DNA of 33,267 bases from a virus, in the IMG/VR virus record IMGVR_UViG_3300042294_004673, positions 1 through 33,267 of that record. The stretch is one strand, 5' to 3'. Position 1 is the stretch's first letter. Every line of letters starts with the position of its first letter. The translations under genes and the position numbers were made by a program. The notes under the pieces are model-generated. The model was not told the origin of the DNA and made no database searches. It was given only the letters and a program-made list of their open reading frames with translations. Shown here piece by piece: positions 25,723-31,194 of this stretch.

Positions 25723-25754
25723 TAAAATTAATAAAGTGATTGTGGGTGATCAAA
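25723..25754 (-). promoter_or_regulatory. Early promoter TTTG-N20-TAATTTTA
   Basis: TTTG at 25754-25751 and TAATTTTA at 25730-25723, 20 bp apart, with ACCC in the position where the related promoters have ACC. It is 35 bp upstream of the ATG at 25687. First of nine similar sites in the early region. Confidence 0.65.
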
Positions 25755-25756
25755 TT

Positions 25757-25948
25757 TTATTTTTCACTTATTAAAGTATAATTATTGGGCCAATCAACAA
25801 TAGCTGTTTTTGAGCGATCAATAAAATAACTTGTTATTTTACCTAATTTAGCCTCAAGTAATTGACATGGTACTTTACTTTTATTAAATGCGGTTTGTGC
25901 TTTATTTAATGTACTGTAAATATCAATTTGATCATTAATCGTTTTCAT
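25757..25948 (-). CDS. Small protein of unknown function, 63 residues
   Basis: A 63-residue protein with no recognised domain. The first half is polar and helical (NDQIDIYSTLNKAQTAFNKS), followed by KVPCQLLEAKLGKITSYFID and a short hydrophobic-polar tail. It is transcribed alone from the promoter at 25970-26000 and ends two bases before the −33 box of the next promoter (25754). The start is supported by promoter distance (21 bp from the −7 box). Confidence 0.5.
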   Translation of the reverse strand: MKTINDQIDIYSTLNKAQTAFNKSKVPCQLLEAKLGKITSYFIDRSKTAIVDWPNNYTLISEK

Positions 25949-25969
25949 ATACTTAATTATTTAATAAAT

Positions 25970-26000
25970 TAAAATTAACATCATAATTGTGGTTAACAAA
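25970..26000 (-). promoter_or_regulatory. Early promoter TTTG-N19-TAATTTTA with ACC box
   Basis: TTTG (26000-25997), ACC (25993-25991 on the minus strand) and TAATTTTA (25977-25970). It lies 21 bp upstream of the ATG at 25948 and a few bases after the 34-residue membrane microprotein gene. Confidence 0.65.
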
Positions 26001-26007
26001 ACCAAAT

Positions 26008-26112
26008 TTAAAACGTTGTTGCGATTACATACGCAATATAAAAATATATAATATAACTCATTACCATTAATATAATGGTTTCTTTATTTTCGGTGGGGTA
26101 TTTAGTTGTCAT
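26008..26112 (-). CDS. Single-span membrane microprotein, 34 residues
   Basis: An ATG at 26112-26110 begins one base after the TAA of the upstream gene (26114-26116), indicating coupling. The 34-residue product has a polar N-terminus (TTKYPTENKE) and a continuous hydrophobic segment from about residue 13 to the C-terminus (IILMVMSYIIYFYIAYVI), so it is a likely inner-membrane microprotein. It ends just before the promoter of the next unit. Function unknown. Confidence 0.5.
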   Translation of the reverse strand: MTTKYPTENKETIILMVMSYIIYFYIAYVIATTF

Positions 26113-26113
26113 G

Positions 26114-26428
26114 TTATTTTGTTTTGGACATGTTATCAATTACCTGTTGTAATAAATCTATTCGTTGTTGCCAACCTTTTGGTGTAGGTGCAAACCAATA
26201 CGCTGGATTGTTATAATATGTCTTTTCAGGTTTCATTTTATATAATTCAGGTAAGTGTTTTTTAAATTTATCATCATCATAAGCACATATGGGATATACT
26301 TTATTTTTGATATACCAAGATTTCATTTCTCTCGTTATATAATAACAAAATCCATAACCTGTATGTGGATCATCACATACTACTTTGAGTAGTTCTTTAT
26401 AAAATGATAATCGTTGTTTGTGTGTCAT
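26114..26428 (-). CDS. Conserved small phage protein of unknown function
   Basis: A 104-residue protein. The pattern GYGFCYYITREM (24-35), LPELYKMKPE (59-68) and YWFAPTPKGWQQRIDLLQQV (about 77-96) is one I recall from many small hypothetical proteins of Bacteroidota phages; its role is unknown. It contains a high fraction of aromatic residues, suggesting a compact fold. The preceding context is GTATATG. It is the second gene of an operon starting at 26691 and is followed by the 34-residue membrane protein. Confidence 0.65.
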   Translation of the reverse strand: MTHKQRLSFYKELLKVVCDDPHTGYGFCYYITREMKSWYIKNKVYPICAYDDDKFKKHLPELYKMKPEKTYYNNPAYWFAPTPKGWQQRIDLLQQVIDNMSKTK

Positions 26429-26460
26429 ATACTTGGTTTTTTAATTATTGTTCATAACCA

Positions 26461-26691
26461 TTATTCTATATTAAATACATTTTCATCACCTCCTTTTATA
26501 ATATACTCCCAATTTAATTTAATATAATACCATTCACTTATATCATCAATAAATTCTCCACAAAATTCCATATAATCTTTTTTACTTATATTTTTACCTT
26601 CTTTAAATCTATTTTTAAACTCATTCAATATTTCTTCCTCCTCATAACTTTCAATAATTTCTAAAACTAAATCATAATTATTTACTTTCAT
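26461..26691 (-). CDS. Small acidic protein, 76 residues
   Basis: A 76-residue very acidic protein (LVLEIIESYEEEEILNEFKN, then FCGEFIDDISEWYY) with helical character and a hydrophobic-aromatic C-terminal segment (YYIKLNWEYIIKGG). Not recognised. High negative charge is common among phage proteins that target host factors or mimic DNA, but nothing here proves this. It has the GTTATG start context and a promoter 18 bp upstream at 26710-26741. Confidence 0.6.
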   Translation of the reverse strand: MKVNNYDLVLEIIESYEEEEILNEFKNRFKEGKNISKKDYMEFCGEFIDDISEWYYIKLNWEYIIKGGDENVFNIE

Positions 26692-26709
26692 AACATTTAA
26701 TTTATACTA

Positions 26710-26741
26710 TAAAATTAACAAATTAATTTAGGTGAATTAAA
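26710..26741 (-). promoter_or_regulatory. Early promoter TTTA-N20-TAATTTTA with ACC box
   Basis: TTTA (26741-26738) with ACC (minus-strand position 5-7 of the spacer) and TAATTTTA (26717-26710), 18 bp upstream of the ATG at 26691. The inverted repeat TAGGT/ACCTA lies across the −33 box and the ACC box. Confidence 0.62.
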
Positions 26742-26812
26742 CCTATTTCTTCACTTATCATCAAAAGTGATGGTATAATTAATACGGGTACTATAATTCC
26801 AAAATTGTTCAT
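26723..26812 (-). CDS. Possible 29-residue membrane microprotein
   Basis: An ATG at 26812 opens a 29-codon frame (MNNFGIIVPVLIIPSLLMIS as its hydrophobic part) ending in TAA at 26723. It is the only frame served by the promoter at 26831-26862, which lies 18 bp upstream, the same distance as for other genes here. The hydrophobic 5-19 segment suggests a membrane peptide, possibly toxin-like. Its tail overlaps the next promoter. Confidence 0.42.
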   Translation of the reverse strand: MNNFGIIVPVLIIPSLLMISEEIGLIHLN

Positions 26813-26830
26813 ATATTATTTTTTACAAAA

Positions 26831-26862
26831 TAAAATTAGTAAATTAACTGTGGTTAAACAAT
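26831..26862 (-). promoter_or_regulatory. Early promoter TTG-N20-TAATTTTA with ACC box
   Basis: TTG (26861-26859), ACC in the conserved spacer position, and TAATTTTA (26838-26831). The first downstream ATG is that of the 29-residue frame at 26812. Confidence 0.6.
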
Positions 26863-27032
26863 TTAGCCCCTTGGTTTGGTTACCCCAATTATTCTTTTTA
26901 ATTTTAGGTTGCCGATTAATGGGCGGGCGCGTAATGAAACACGTGGAGGGATCAAAGGTATGCTCGGTGTGAAGCAGGGTATGGTATAGTCTGTGATGGT
27001 TATGTATCTGTTCCACGTATCCCCCATACCAA
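26863..27032. other. GC-richer spacer without a supported gene
   Basis: Between the terminator at 27034-27064 and the promoter at 26831-26862 lies about 170 bp that is visibly richer in G and C than its surroundings (for example GGGCGGGCGCG at 26920-26930). Two overlapping minus-strand frames exist, but one starts inside the terminator hairpin and the other runs through the promoter, so neither is accepted. ACGTGG (minus strand, near 27018) and CCACGT (near 26940) could pair. It may be a small RNA or a remnant of other origin. Confidence 0.35.
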
Positions 27033-27033
27033 T

Positions 27034-27064
27034 AAAAAAAGACCCCATCACTTCTGACGGGGCC
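27034..27064 (-). terminator. Strong Rho-independent terminator after the HTH gene
   Basis: On the minus strand GGCCCCGTCA (27064-27055) pairs over ten positions (two G-U) with TGATGGGGTC (27050-27041), GAAG being the tetraloop, followed by seven T residues. It lies 22 bp downstream of the HTH gene stop and is the clearest terminator in the window. Confidence 0.85.
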
Positions 27065-27085
27065 CCCTTACCAACACTAACTGTT

Positions 27086-27292
27086 TTACGCCAATTCGCT
27101 GTTTTTTACACGACGACGTGAAATTGAATACATTGCATTTGCTAATGTATCATTAACATTTCTTTCACCTGCTTTAACATAGTTAATGAAACGCGGTGTT
27201 AATCCTGTTGCTTCGGCAAGGCGTGATGTGTCACCCTGGCGTTTACGTGCTGTGTAAAATGCAAGTTTGGCTGTTTTGTTTAATCTACTCAT
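27086..27292 (-). CDS. Small HTH DNA-binding protein, putative regulator
   Basis: A 68-residue protein with a helix-turn-helix pattern: GDTSRLAEATGLTPRFINYV (20-39; helix, turn, recognition helix), then KAGERNVNDTLANAMYSISR. The sequence is typical of short Cro/XRE-like proteins of Bacteroidota and their phages. I start it at 27292 (context GTTATG) and not at 27398-27400, because a TTTG-N20-TATCTTTA promoter at 27316-27347 would lie inside the longer frame. It is expressed alone, with a strong terminator, and a decamer array lies 80-180 bp upstream of the promoter. A role as repressor of that array is a reasonable inference. Confidence 0.75.
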   Translation of the reverse strand: MSRLNKTAKLAFYTARKRQGDTSRLAEATGLTPRFINYVKAGERNVNDTLANAMYSISRRRVKNSELA

Positions 27293-27315
27293 AACATTAT
27301 TTAATTTATTGGGCA

Positions 27316-27347
27316 TAAAGATAGTATTGTTTTTGTATGTAGCCAAA
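27316..27347 (-). promoter_or_regulatory. Promoter of HTH gene, TTTG-N20-TATCTTTA
   Basis: TTTG (27347-27344) and TATCTTTA (27323-27316) with exactly 20 bp between them, 23 bp upstream of the ATG at 27292. Unlike the nine early promoters it has neither the ACC box nor the TAATTTTA −7 box, so it may be controlled differently. Confidence 0.65.
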
Positions 27348-27427
27348 CTTGTTTTGTATAAGGTGGGTTTGGAGATGTGGTAGGGTATACGTAACTTCAT
27401 AGGCTAGCCCAAAATACAAACAGTGAA

Positions 27428-27527
27428 TCAACAGAGGCTATCATGCAACCGTTAGAGTATAGCCTATAGAGGTAACCTGTAGTGGATACGTACCAACCTG
27501 TAGTGGTTATGCACCAATTTATAGAGG
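27428..27527. repeat. Phased array of six degenerate decamers, operator or iteron-like
   Basis: Decamers related to CCTATAGAGG lie at 27428 (TCAACAGAGG), 27449 (CCGTTAGAGT), 27463 (CCTATAGAGG), 27476 and 27497 (CCTGTAGTGG twice) and 27518 (TTTATAGAGG). Spacings are 21, 14, 13, 21 and 21 bp, close to whole or half multiples of a two-turn helix. The two middle copies are part of near-identical 21-bp units. AACC-N6-GGTT is an inverted repeat at 27495-27508. The array lies upstream of the HTH promoter and next to an AT-rich stretch (27531-27553). Confidence 0.6.
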
Positions 27528-27569
27528 CATTATATATACTTATATATTATTTGAGTTATGGATAGATGG

Positions 27570-27615
27570 GGGTGTGGCGTGGGTTTTCCACCAGACCCAA
27601 ATCGCCACGTCACCC
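27570..27615. other. GC-rich nested hairpin, RNA structure or origin element
   Basis: Three stacked stems are visible: GGGTG (27570-27574)/CACCC (27611-27615), TGGCG (27575-27579)/CGCCA (27603-27607) and TGGGT (27580-27584)/ACCCA (27595-27599), with a 10-base loop and bulges of CGT and AAT. In so AT-rich a genome a 46-base structure of this kind stands out. No T-tract follows on the minus strand; on the plus strand ATATTTTATTT follows. It could be a non-coding RNA, a replication-related hairpin or a terminator. Confidence 0.5.
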
Positions 27616-27616
27616 A

Positions 27617-27877
27617 TATTTTATTTACTTTCCACCTACTATCCTATCCCTATATATTTACATAACCATATTTATATTATTGTCGGTCACCTATTAATAC
27701 TGCTTGTCATCCATACTTGTCATCTATTTGGTATTGTATAACATTGTTTTATATTATTGTAATTTATTATATTCTTGTACTACCACGTTTCATTATTATA
27801 TTTTATATTCTGGATTATATTGGTATTGGTTTGTTTCGTTACTGTGTATTTTTCTTTACTATATTTTTTATTCAGGG
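27617..27877. other. Intergenic AT-rich stretch, no gene seen
   Basis: This about 260-bp stretch lies between the nested hairpin and the end of the 58-residue membrane protein gene. The longer plus-strand frames here are AT-rich, low-complexity and run into the antisense of minus-strand genes, and no start or promoter supports a minus-strand gene. A direct repeat TTGTCATC lies near 27704 and 27717. Together with 27401-27616 it is the longest non-coding interval in the window. Confidence 0.45.
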
Positions 27878-28054
27878 TCATTCATATAATTCTTTATCTG
27901 TATTATACAGAATAACTCCTGCCTGTGACATAAGCCAAAATAATACAATCATAAACCTAATACCTACATTTAATTTTACATCATATAAAACAAATACAGC
28001 AAGTAATATATATACTACTGTTGTTATTATATGTACAAATAATCCTTTATTCAT
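27878..28054 (-). CDS. Small two-span membrane protein, 58 residues
   Basis: The ATG at 28054 follows the TAA of the upstream membrane protein gene (28063-28065) by eight bases, and the frame ends with TGA at 27878-27880. The product has two hydrophobic segments, VHIITTVVYILLAVFVLY (7-24) and GIRFMIVLFWLMSQAGVILY (31-50), and a charged tail (NTDKELYE). It is the last gene of the operon that begins at 28880. It resembles small phage inner-membrane proteins; function unknown. Confidence 0.65.
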   Translation of the reverse strand: MNKGLFVHIITTVVYILLAVFVLYDVKLNVGIRFMIVLFWLMSQAGVILYNTDKELYE

Positions 28055-28062
28055 GGTTTTGG

Positions 28063-28263
28063 TTAATTTTCAATTTCACGTTTAACTGCTATAATTAAAG
28101 CTATAGCAAAAATACCTATCAATATTTTAACAGTTGTTACTGTACCTATTGTTTTATCCATATAAATTATTCCTGCTGGTATTCCAATAAGTAATCCAAG
28201 AATAGCCGCAACAATTAATGTTGCTTTACCATATAGTTTTAATTGTTTTAGTATATTTTTCAT
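28063..28263 (-). CDS. Small membrane protein with two transmembrane segments
   Basis: A 66-residue protein. Hydrophobic stretches at about 14-33 (ATLIVAAILGLLIGIPAGII) and 43-59 (TVKILIGIFAIALIIAV) are flanked by basic N- and C-termini (KNILKQLKLYGK; KREIEN), so both ends are probably cytoplasmic. The ATG overlaps the TGA of the upstream gene (ATGA, 28260-28263). A holin is conceivable by size and two spans, but no endolysin is adjacent and nothing else supports it. Confidence 0.6.
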   Translation of the reverse strand: MKNILKQLKLYGKATLIVAAILGLLIGIPAGIIYMDKTIGTVTTVKILIGIFAIALIIAVKREIEN

Positions 28264-28880
28264 TTGTTTTCTATTTTAGTGTCGTATAATTCAGTTGCTA
28301 TCTTAATGGCTTCTTCTGTACTTAATTGGAATATTATATTACCACGATAATCAACGATTATGCTTTTTGAAATAAATAACGCCGCCCATTCCTTGATTTT
28401 GGATTCACGTTCTTTTTTCTGTGAACCTGCGATAAAACATTCTTCATAGCCACGCTTATACCCTCTATTTTCAGCTTCTTCATTCTGTTTGTTTGAGGTT
28501 TCTATTTCAAGAAAACTACCTTCTTTATTTTCCCAACTTAAATTGTTCGTTTTATTTTCTTCTTCTGCCATGAAAAGGTCGTATGGAGAATCATTAGGAG
28601 GAAAGGCTCTGCCTAAATTATCAACTGAAATTTGGCAATCTCCATCTTTAAAATAATGCCAGCCAAATTCGTTGGACTTAAAATATTTATATCCTGTTTC
28701 TTCTTTTCTAGTTATAACAGGTGCTCCAGCATGAAATAAATCTAACATATCTTTACTATCATTTAATGTTACTTCAATCTCAGATAAATCACCGTCTGTT
28801 TTTAAAATAACTACTTTATCCTTTAATTCATTTTGAATGCGTTCAAAACGATCTGTGTAAATCCAAAATGTGTATTTCAT
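28260..28880 (-). CDS. Hypothetical protein, 206 residues
   Basis: Not recognised. The N-terminal half (MKYTFWIYTDRFERIQNELK; residues 1-about 105) looks like a mixed alpha/beta domain ending in a W-H-Y-F-rich segment (FGWHYFKDGDCQISV). The middle (about 105-135) is polar and probably flexible. The C-terminal part (NRGYKRGYEECFIAGSQKKE onward) is helical. It is the first gene of an operon with two small membrane proteins and has a promoter at 28897-28928 and the AAGTTATG start context. Confidence 0.6.
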   Translation of the reverse strand: MKYTFWIYTDRFERIQNELKDKVVILKTDGDLSEIEVTLNDSKDMLDLFHAGAPVITRKEETGYKYFKSNEFGWHYFKDGDCQISVDNLGRAFPPNDSPYDLFMAEEENKTNNLSWENKEGSFLEIETSNKQNEEAENRGYKRGYEECFIAGSQKKERESKIKEWAALFISKSIIVDYRGNIIFQLSTEEAIKIATELYDTKIENK

Positions 28881-28896
28881 AACTTACTTATTTAGC

Positions 28897-28928
28897 TAAA
28901 ATTAATTAAAAGGCTTCGGGCTTTAAAA
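28897..28928 (-). promoter_or_regulatory. Early promoter with TAATTTTA −7 box
   Basis: TAATTTTA (28904-28897), 16 bp upstream of the ATG at 28880, with CCC at the ACC position and TTTT in place of TTTG at −33 (28928-28925). It is the most divergent of the nine in the −33/ACC region. Confidence 0.5.
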
Positions 28929-28952
28929 TTTACTTATAAACCCATATACTTA

Positions 28953-29216
28953 TCAACTCTCCTCCCCAATAATCTTATTAGCATCATCTATTGCTATTTC
29001 ACCGTCAATATGTTCTTTCATAGCACTAAACATCATTATGTCAACCTCATCACCCACCATTAAATCTAACTCAACCATTTCACTCAAAGTCACGGCTATA
29101 GTGGTTTTAACTCGGTTAATATCAATATCAACGTCGCATTTCATTATACCCAATATAACACCGGCTAAAGCGGCTCTTTGCGCCGCTTTTTTCTGTAATT
29201 CTTCTATTATGTTCAT
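28953..29216 (-). CDS. Hypothetical protein, 87 residues
   Basis: Not recognised. The N-terminus is an amphipathic, alanine-rich helix (EELQKKAAQRAALAGVILGI, about 5-24), followed by a beta-like acidic segment (KCDVDIDINRVKTTIAVTLS) and helices MVELDLMVGDEVDIMMFSAM and IDDANKIIG. The start has the GTTATG context; the gene follows the 86-residue gene by six bases and is probably co-transcribed with it. Confidence 0.55.
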   Translation of the reverse strand: MNIIEELQKKAAQRAALAGVILGIMKCDVDIDINRVKTTIAVTLSEMVELDLMVGDEVDIMMFSAMKEHIDGEIAIDDANKIIGEES

Positions 29217-29222
29217 AACTGT

Positions 29223-29483
29223 TTAGTTTAAGAATGAAGATATGTATTTTGTATTTATTCTTGCAACTGTTTCTAAATAATTTTTATATCGCTCAGTATC
29301 GCTTTGCATTATATATACTGGTATTATTACATACGTCGTTGTATAGTCATTATTGGCTTTACATTTTTCTTCTAAATAAGTTTCAGCTTCAGTTTGTGTG
29401 TAGTACAATATATTTTGATGATTAGCTTCATGTTGTATAATTCCATTATATATAGCTAATATTTTATAATATTTTTCTAACAT
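29223..29483 (-). CDS. Hypothetical protein, 86 residues
   Basis: Not recognised. A Tyr-rich protein (YYKILAIYNGIIQHEANHQN, YYTQTEAETYLEEKC, then TYVIIPVYIMQSDTERYKNY) with an alpha/beta appearance and a single cysteine. First gene of a two-gene unit served by the promoter at 29507-29538; start context AGGTTATG. Confidence 0.55.
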   Translation of the reverse strand: MLEKYYKILAIYNGIIQHEANHQNILYYTQTEAETYLEEKCKANNDYTTTYVIIPVYIMQSDTERYKNYLETVARINTKYISSFLN

Positions 29484-29506
29484 AACCTATTAATTTTTTT
29501 AAAAAC

Positions 29507-29538
29507 TAAAATTAACAATAAAATTTAGGTTTATCAAA
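29507..29538 (-). promoter_or_regulatory. Early promoter TTTG-N20-TAATTTTA with ACC box
   Basis: TTTG (29538-29535), ACC in spacer positions 5-7 and TAATTTTA (29514-29507), 23 bp upstream of the ATG at 29483. The cleanest copy of the consensus. TTAGGTTT and AAACCTAA form an inverted repeat around the −33 box. Confidence 0.7.
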
Positions 29539-29543
29539 CCTAA

Positions 29544-29885
29544 TTATTCTTTTACACTAAATGTAACATGTATATCATACATGCCACATCCATTTCCTAT
29601 AAAACCGGGCGAGCATGGGCAATCACATCCGCATTTTTGTCTCCATCCCCATTTTACATCTTTTAACGCATTATATACTTCTTCATTGGTGTTTTTTAAC
29701 ATCTCCATCACTAATGGAATTATTTCTTTTTTATATGTTGTATGGGGGCGGTTATGTCTGTTTATCAGGTTTTCAAACACCGTTTCTTTACTTGGCCATA
29801 TATACATTTTATTATGATGTTTATATGGTTCGTGTTTACGATTATATCTTCGTTCACACGTTAATTTTTGAATTGTAAATTTCAT
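29544..29885 (-). CDS. Cysteine-cluster protein, 113 residues
   Basis: A 113-residue basic protein. A cysteine cluster CGCDCPCSPGFIGNGCG (about 85-101), following a WGWRQK motif, could bind a metal or an Fe-S cluster, or form disulfides. The first part is His/Tyr/Arg-rich (ERRYNRKHEPYKHHNKMYIW). A similar CGCxCPCSPGF segment occurs in hypothetical proteins of Bacteroidota phages, as I recall, with no known role. It is a single-gene unit with its own promoter and the AAGTTATG start context. Confidence 0.62.
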   Translation of the reverse strand: MKFTIQKLTCERRYNRKHEPYKHHNKMYIWPSKETVFENLINRHNRPHTTYKKEIIPLVMEMLKNTNEEVYNALKDVKWGWRQKCGCDCPCSPGFIGNGCGMYDIHVTFSVKE

Positions 29886-29901
29886 AACTTATTTATTTTG
29901 A

Positions 29902-29937
29902 TAAAATTAAGTAAAGAAATTATGGTTTTTATTCAAA
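29902..29937 (-). promoter_or_regulatory. Early promoter with TAATTTTA −7 box and ACC box
   Basis: TAATTTTA (29909-29902), 16 bp upstream of the ATG at 29885. ACC is present, one position off the usual place. The nearest TTTG is at 29937-29934, 24 bp from the −7 box, longer than usual, so the −33 assignment is weak. Confidence 0.5.
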
Positions 29938-30273
29938 TTCTTTTTTTAATTCTTGAAACTGTCTAAATCGTTGGTCACGGGCTTGTATTTCTTCTTGTTT
30001 TCTCTTTTCAACTAACCATTCTTGACGTTTTCTTTTTTCTTCTGCTTCTTTTATCATACGTTCTGCATGAACTTTATCTAAATCTTCTGTGAGATTTTCA
30101 ATAGAAATTTCCTCTGATATATTATCTCCATATTCATCCCTCCATATAGCCCATATAGTATTATCTTTTTCAAGTTCTATTGCGTCTGGTTCTCCATGCT
30201 TATAAGCTGCGAGGCAATACTCAACAGCCCTGTTATAAATGATTTGTAATAATGATGTGGTAATTTGTTCCAT
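29929..30273 (-). CDS. Coiled-coil protein, 114 residues
   Basis: A 114-residue protein. Residues 1-about 60 form an acidic N-terminal domain (MEQITTSLLQIIYNRAVEYC and DNTIWAIWRDEYGDNI). Residues about 65-114 are a long Lys/Glu/Arg/Gln-rich helix (ERMIKEAEEKRKRQEWLVEK) typical of a coiled coil. Not recognised; probably a structural or binding partner protein. One base separates it from the gene at 30275-30712. Confidence 0.6.
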   Translation of the reverse strand: MEQITTSLLQIIYNRAVEYCLAAYKHGEPDAIELEKDNTIWAIWRDEYGDNISEEISIENLTEDLDKVHAERMIKEAEEKRKRQEWLVEKRKQEEIQARDQRFRQFQELKKEFE

Positions 30274-30274
30274 A

Positions 30275-30712
30275 TTATTTTATTAAGTTTTGTAATGTAT
30301 ATAAAAGAGCTGCTTCTGTGGATTCTTGAGGTGTATCAAATTTTGAAATTTCGCCTAAACTTGGAAATTTTCCATTTTCATAATATCCTACTGGAACAAC
30401 TATAATTCCTTCCCATCCTAAATCAAAATCTGCGAATATATGTATACCAAAGTTTACTCTTATCCATTCTATAGCTACAGCATGGGTTGGTGCTAATGTG
30501 AAAAAATCTATATTTTCATATCTTCCATCAGCGAGCATTAAATCATAACCTATAATATTTAATATTTCTTTATTTGGTATAAAATTTACTAAGTTATAAC
30601 CTATAGGTTTTTGTTCAAAATATTTATATTGAGAATAGACTTTAAATCCTTTTTCTTTCAATAACTTACTCACCTCAAATGAGCAATGTGGTTCTTGTAT
30701 GTTATTATTCAT
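30275..30712 (-). CDS. Conserved Bacteroidota-phage-type protein, 145 residues
   Basis: A 145-residue protein. CSFEVSKLLKEKGF (10-23), THAVAIEWIRVNFGIHI (about 75-91) and TPQESTEAALLYTLQNLIK (about 127-145) are a pattern I recall from many hypothetical proteins of Bacteroidota phages and prophages. Function unknown. The start ATG at 30712-30710 is overlapped by the TAA of the interrupted frame upstream (8-base overlap), so it would depend on translation through that frame or on its own weak initiation. Confidence 0.68.
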   Translation of the reverse strand: MNNNIQEPHCSFEVSKLLKEKGFKVYSQYKYFEQKPIGYNLVNFIPNKEILNIIGYDLMLADGRYENIDFFTLAPTHAVAIEWIRVNFGIHIFADFDLGWEGIIVVPVGYYENGKFPSLGEISKFDTPQESTEAALLYTLQNLIK

Positions 30713-30929
30713 TTTGTAAAGTTATAGGATCATTAAAATCAACAGCATCCAACATATCCCAACTATCAAAGTACTATCCAATATGATTATATCCTGAATA
30801 TCCTCCCAAATATATACCTTTATTATACTCAGTAAAAAATACTATCGCTCCATTATTTAGTTTCATTAATTTAGGAAATGGTTTAACATCCACTTTTGGT
30901 TCTTGCTTAGTGATTGTAACCTTTATCAT
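30705..30929 (-). pseudogene. Small gene with an in-frame UAG (pseudogene or recoded)
   Basis: An ATG at 30929 starts a 75-codon frame ending in TAA at 30705-30707, broken only by TAG at codon 52 (30774-30776). The product reads FPKLMKLNNGAIVFFTEYNK and later GYNHIG-stop-YFDSWDMLDAVDFNDP, a pattern I recall from small conserved phage proteins in which the broken position is usually Glu or Gln. Codon use and pattern continue unchanged after the stop, and the frame overlaps the next gene properly. It has a good promoter at 30950-30981. So either the loss is recent or the UAG is read. Confidence 0.65.
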
Positions 30930-30941
30930 AAAAAATTATTT

Positions 30942-31172
30942 TTATAAACTAAAATTAAATAGGGAGCTTAGGTTAGAAAATCTAGTTTTGCGTTTTAGTT
31001 TAGTAAAATTATAATTTTGATTCATATCTCTTGCATTAAACAATGGTTCAGAATCAGCATGTAAGCGTGACACGTTTAATTCTTTCATCCATGTTTGGAA
31101 TCCAGCTGTAAACATAATTGATTCACGTTCTTGTTCAATTTGTTGGAGACGTTCAGTTGAGGTTTGTATCAT
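30942..31172 (-). CDS. Hypothetical helical protein, 76 residues
   Basis: I start it at 31172 (MIQTSTERLQQIEQERESIM, context AAGTTATG); a TTG further upstream at 31205 would overlap the preceding gene. The N-terminal half is a charged helix, the middle WMKELNVSRLHADSE is polar, and the C-terminal part is basic (KLKRKTRF). Not recognised. Its last third overlaps the promoter at 30950-30981. Confidence 0.5.
   Translation of the reverse strand: MIQTSTERLQQIEQERESIMFTAGFQTWMKELNVSRLHADSEPLFNARDMNQNYNFTKLKRKTRFSNLSSLFNFSL
30950..30981 (-). promoter_or_regulatory. Early promoter with TAATTTTA −7 box and ACC box
   Basis: TAATTTTA (30957-30950), 20 bp upstream of the ATG at 30929, with AACC in the conserved spacer position and ATTT at the −33 place. 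It lies inside the 3' end of the gene at 30942-31172. Confidence 0.55.
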
Positions 31173-31194
31173 AACTTTTATTATTGGTTTTATA

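Noticed and set aside
26816-27051. Two overlapping minus-strand frames between the terminator and the promoter
   Set aside because: One begins inside the terminator hairpin; the other runs through the promoter at 26831-26862. Neither has a coding-like composition.
27704-28085. Two plus-strand reading frames in AT-rich DNA
   Set aside because: They overlap the minus-strand 58-residue membrane gene, are made of Tyr/Ile/Phe-rich low-complexity sequence, and lie against the direction of every other gene.
29515-29542. TTAGGTTT/AAACCTAA inverted repeat as a terminator
   Set aside because: The same place in sister promoters carries TTTG and ACC at fixed positions without always forming a hairpin, and no good T-tract follows; it is better explained as promoter sequence.
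5488-30776. General reassignment of UAG to Gln or UGA to Trp in this genome
   Set aside because: The long structural genes (over 4000 codons) contain no in-frame TAG or TGA, and both codons serve as ordinary stops elsewhere (TAG at 3079, 21740, 24092; TGA in ATGA overlaps at 1098, 3852, 19727, 23723, 28260). Only local suppression remains possible.
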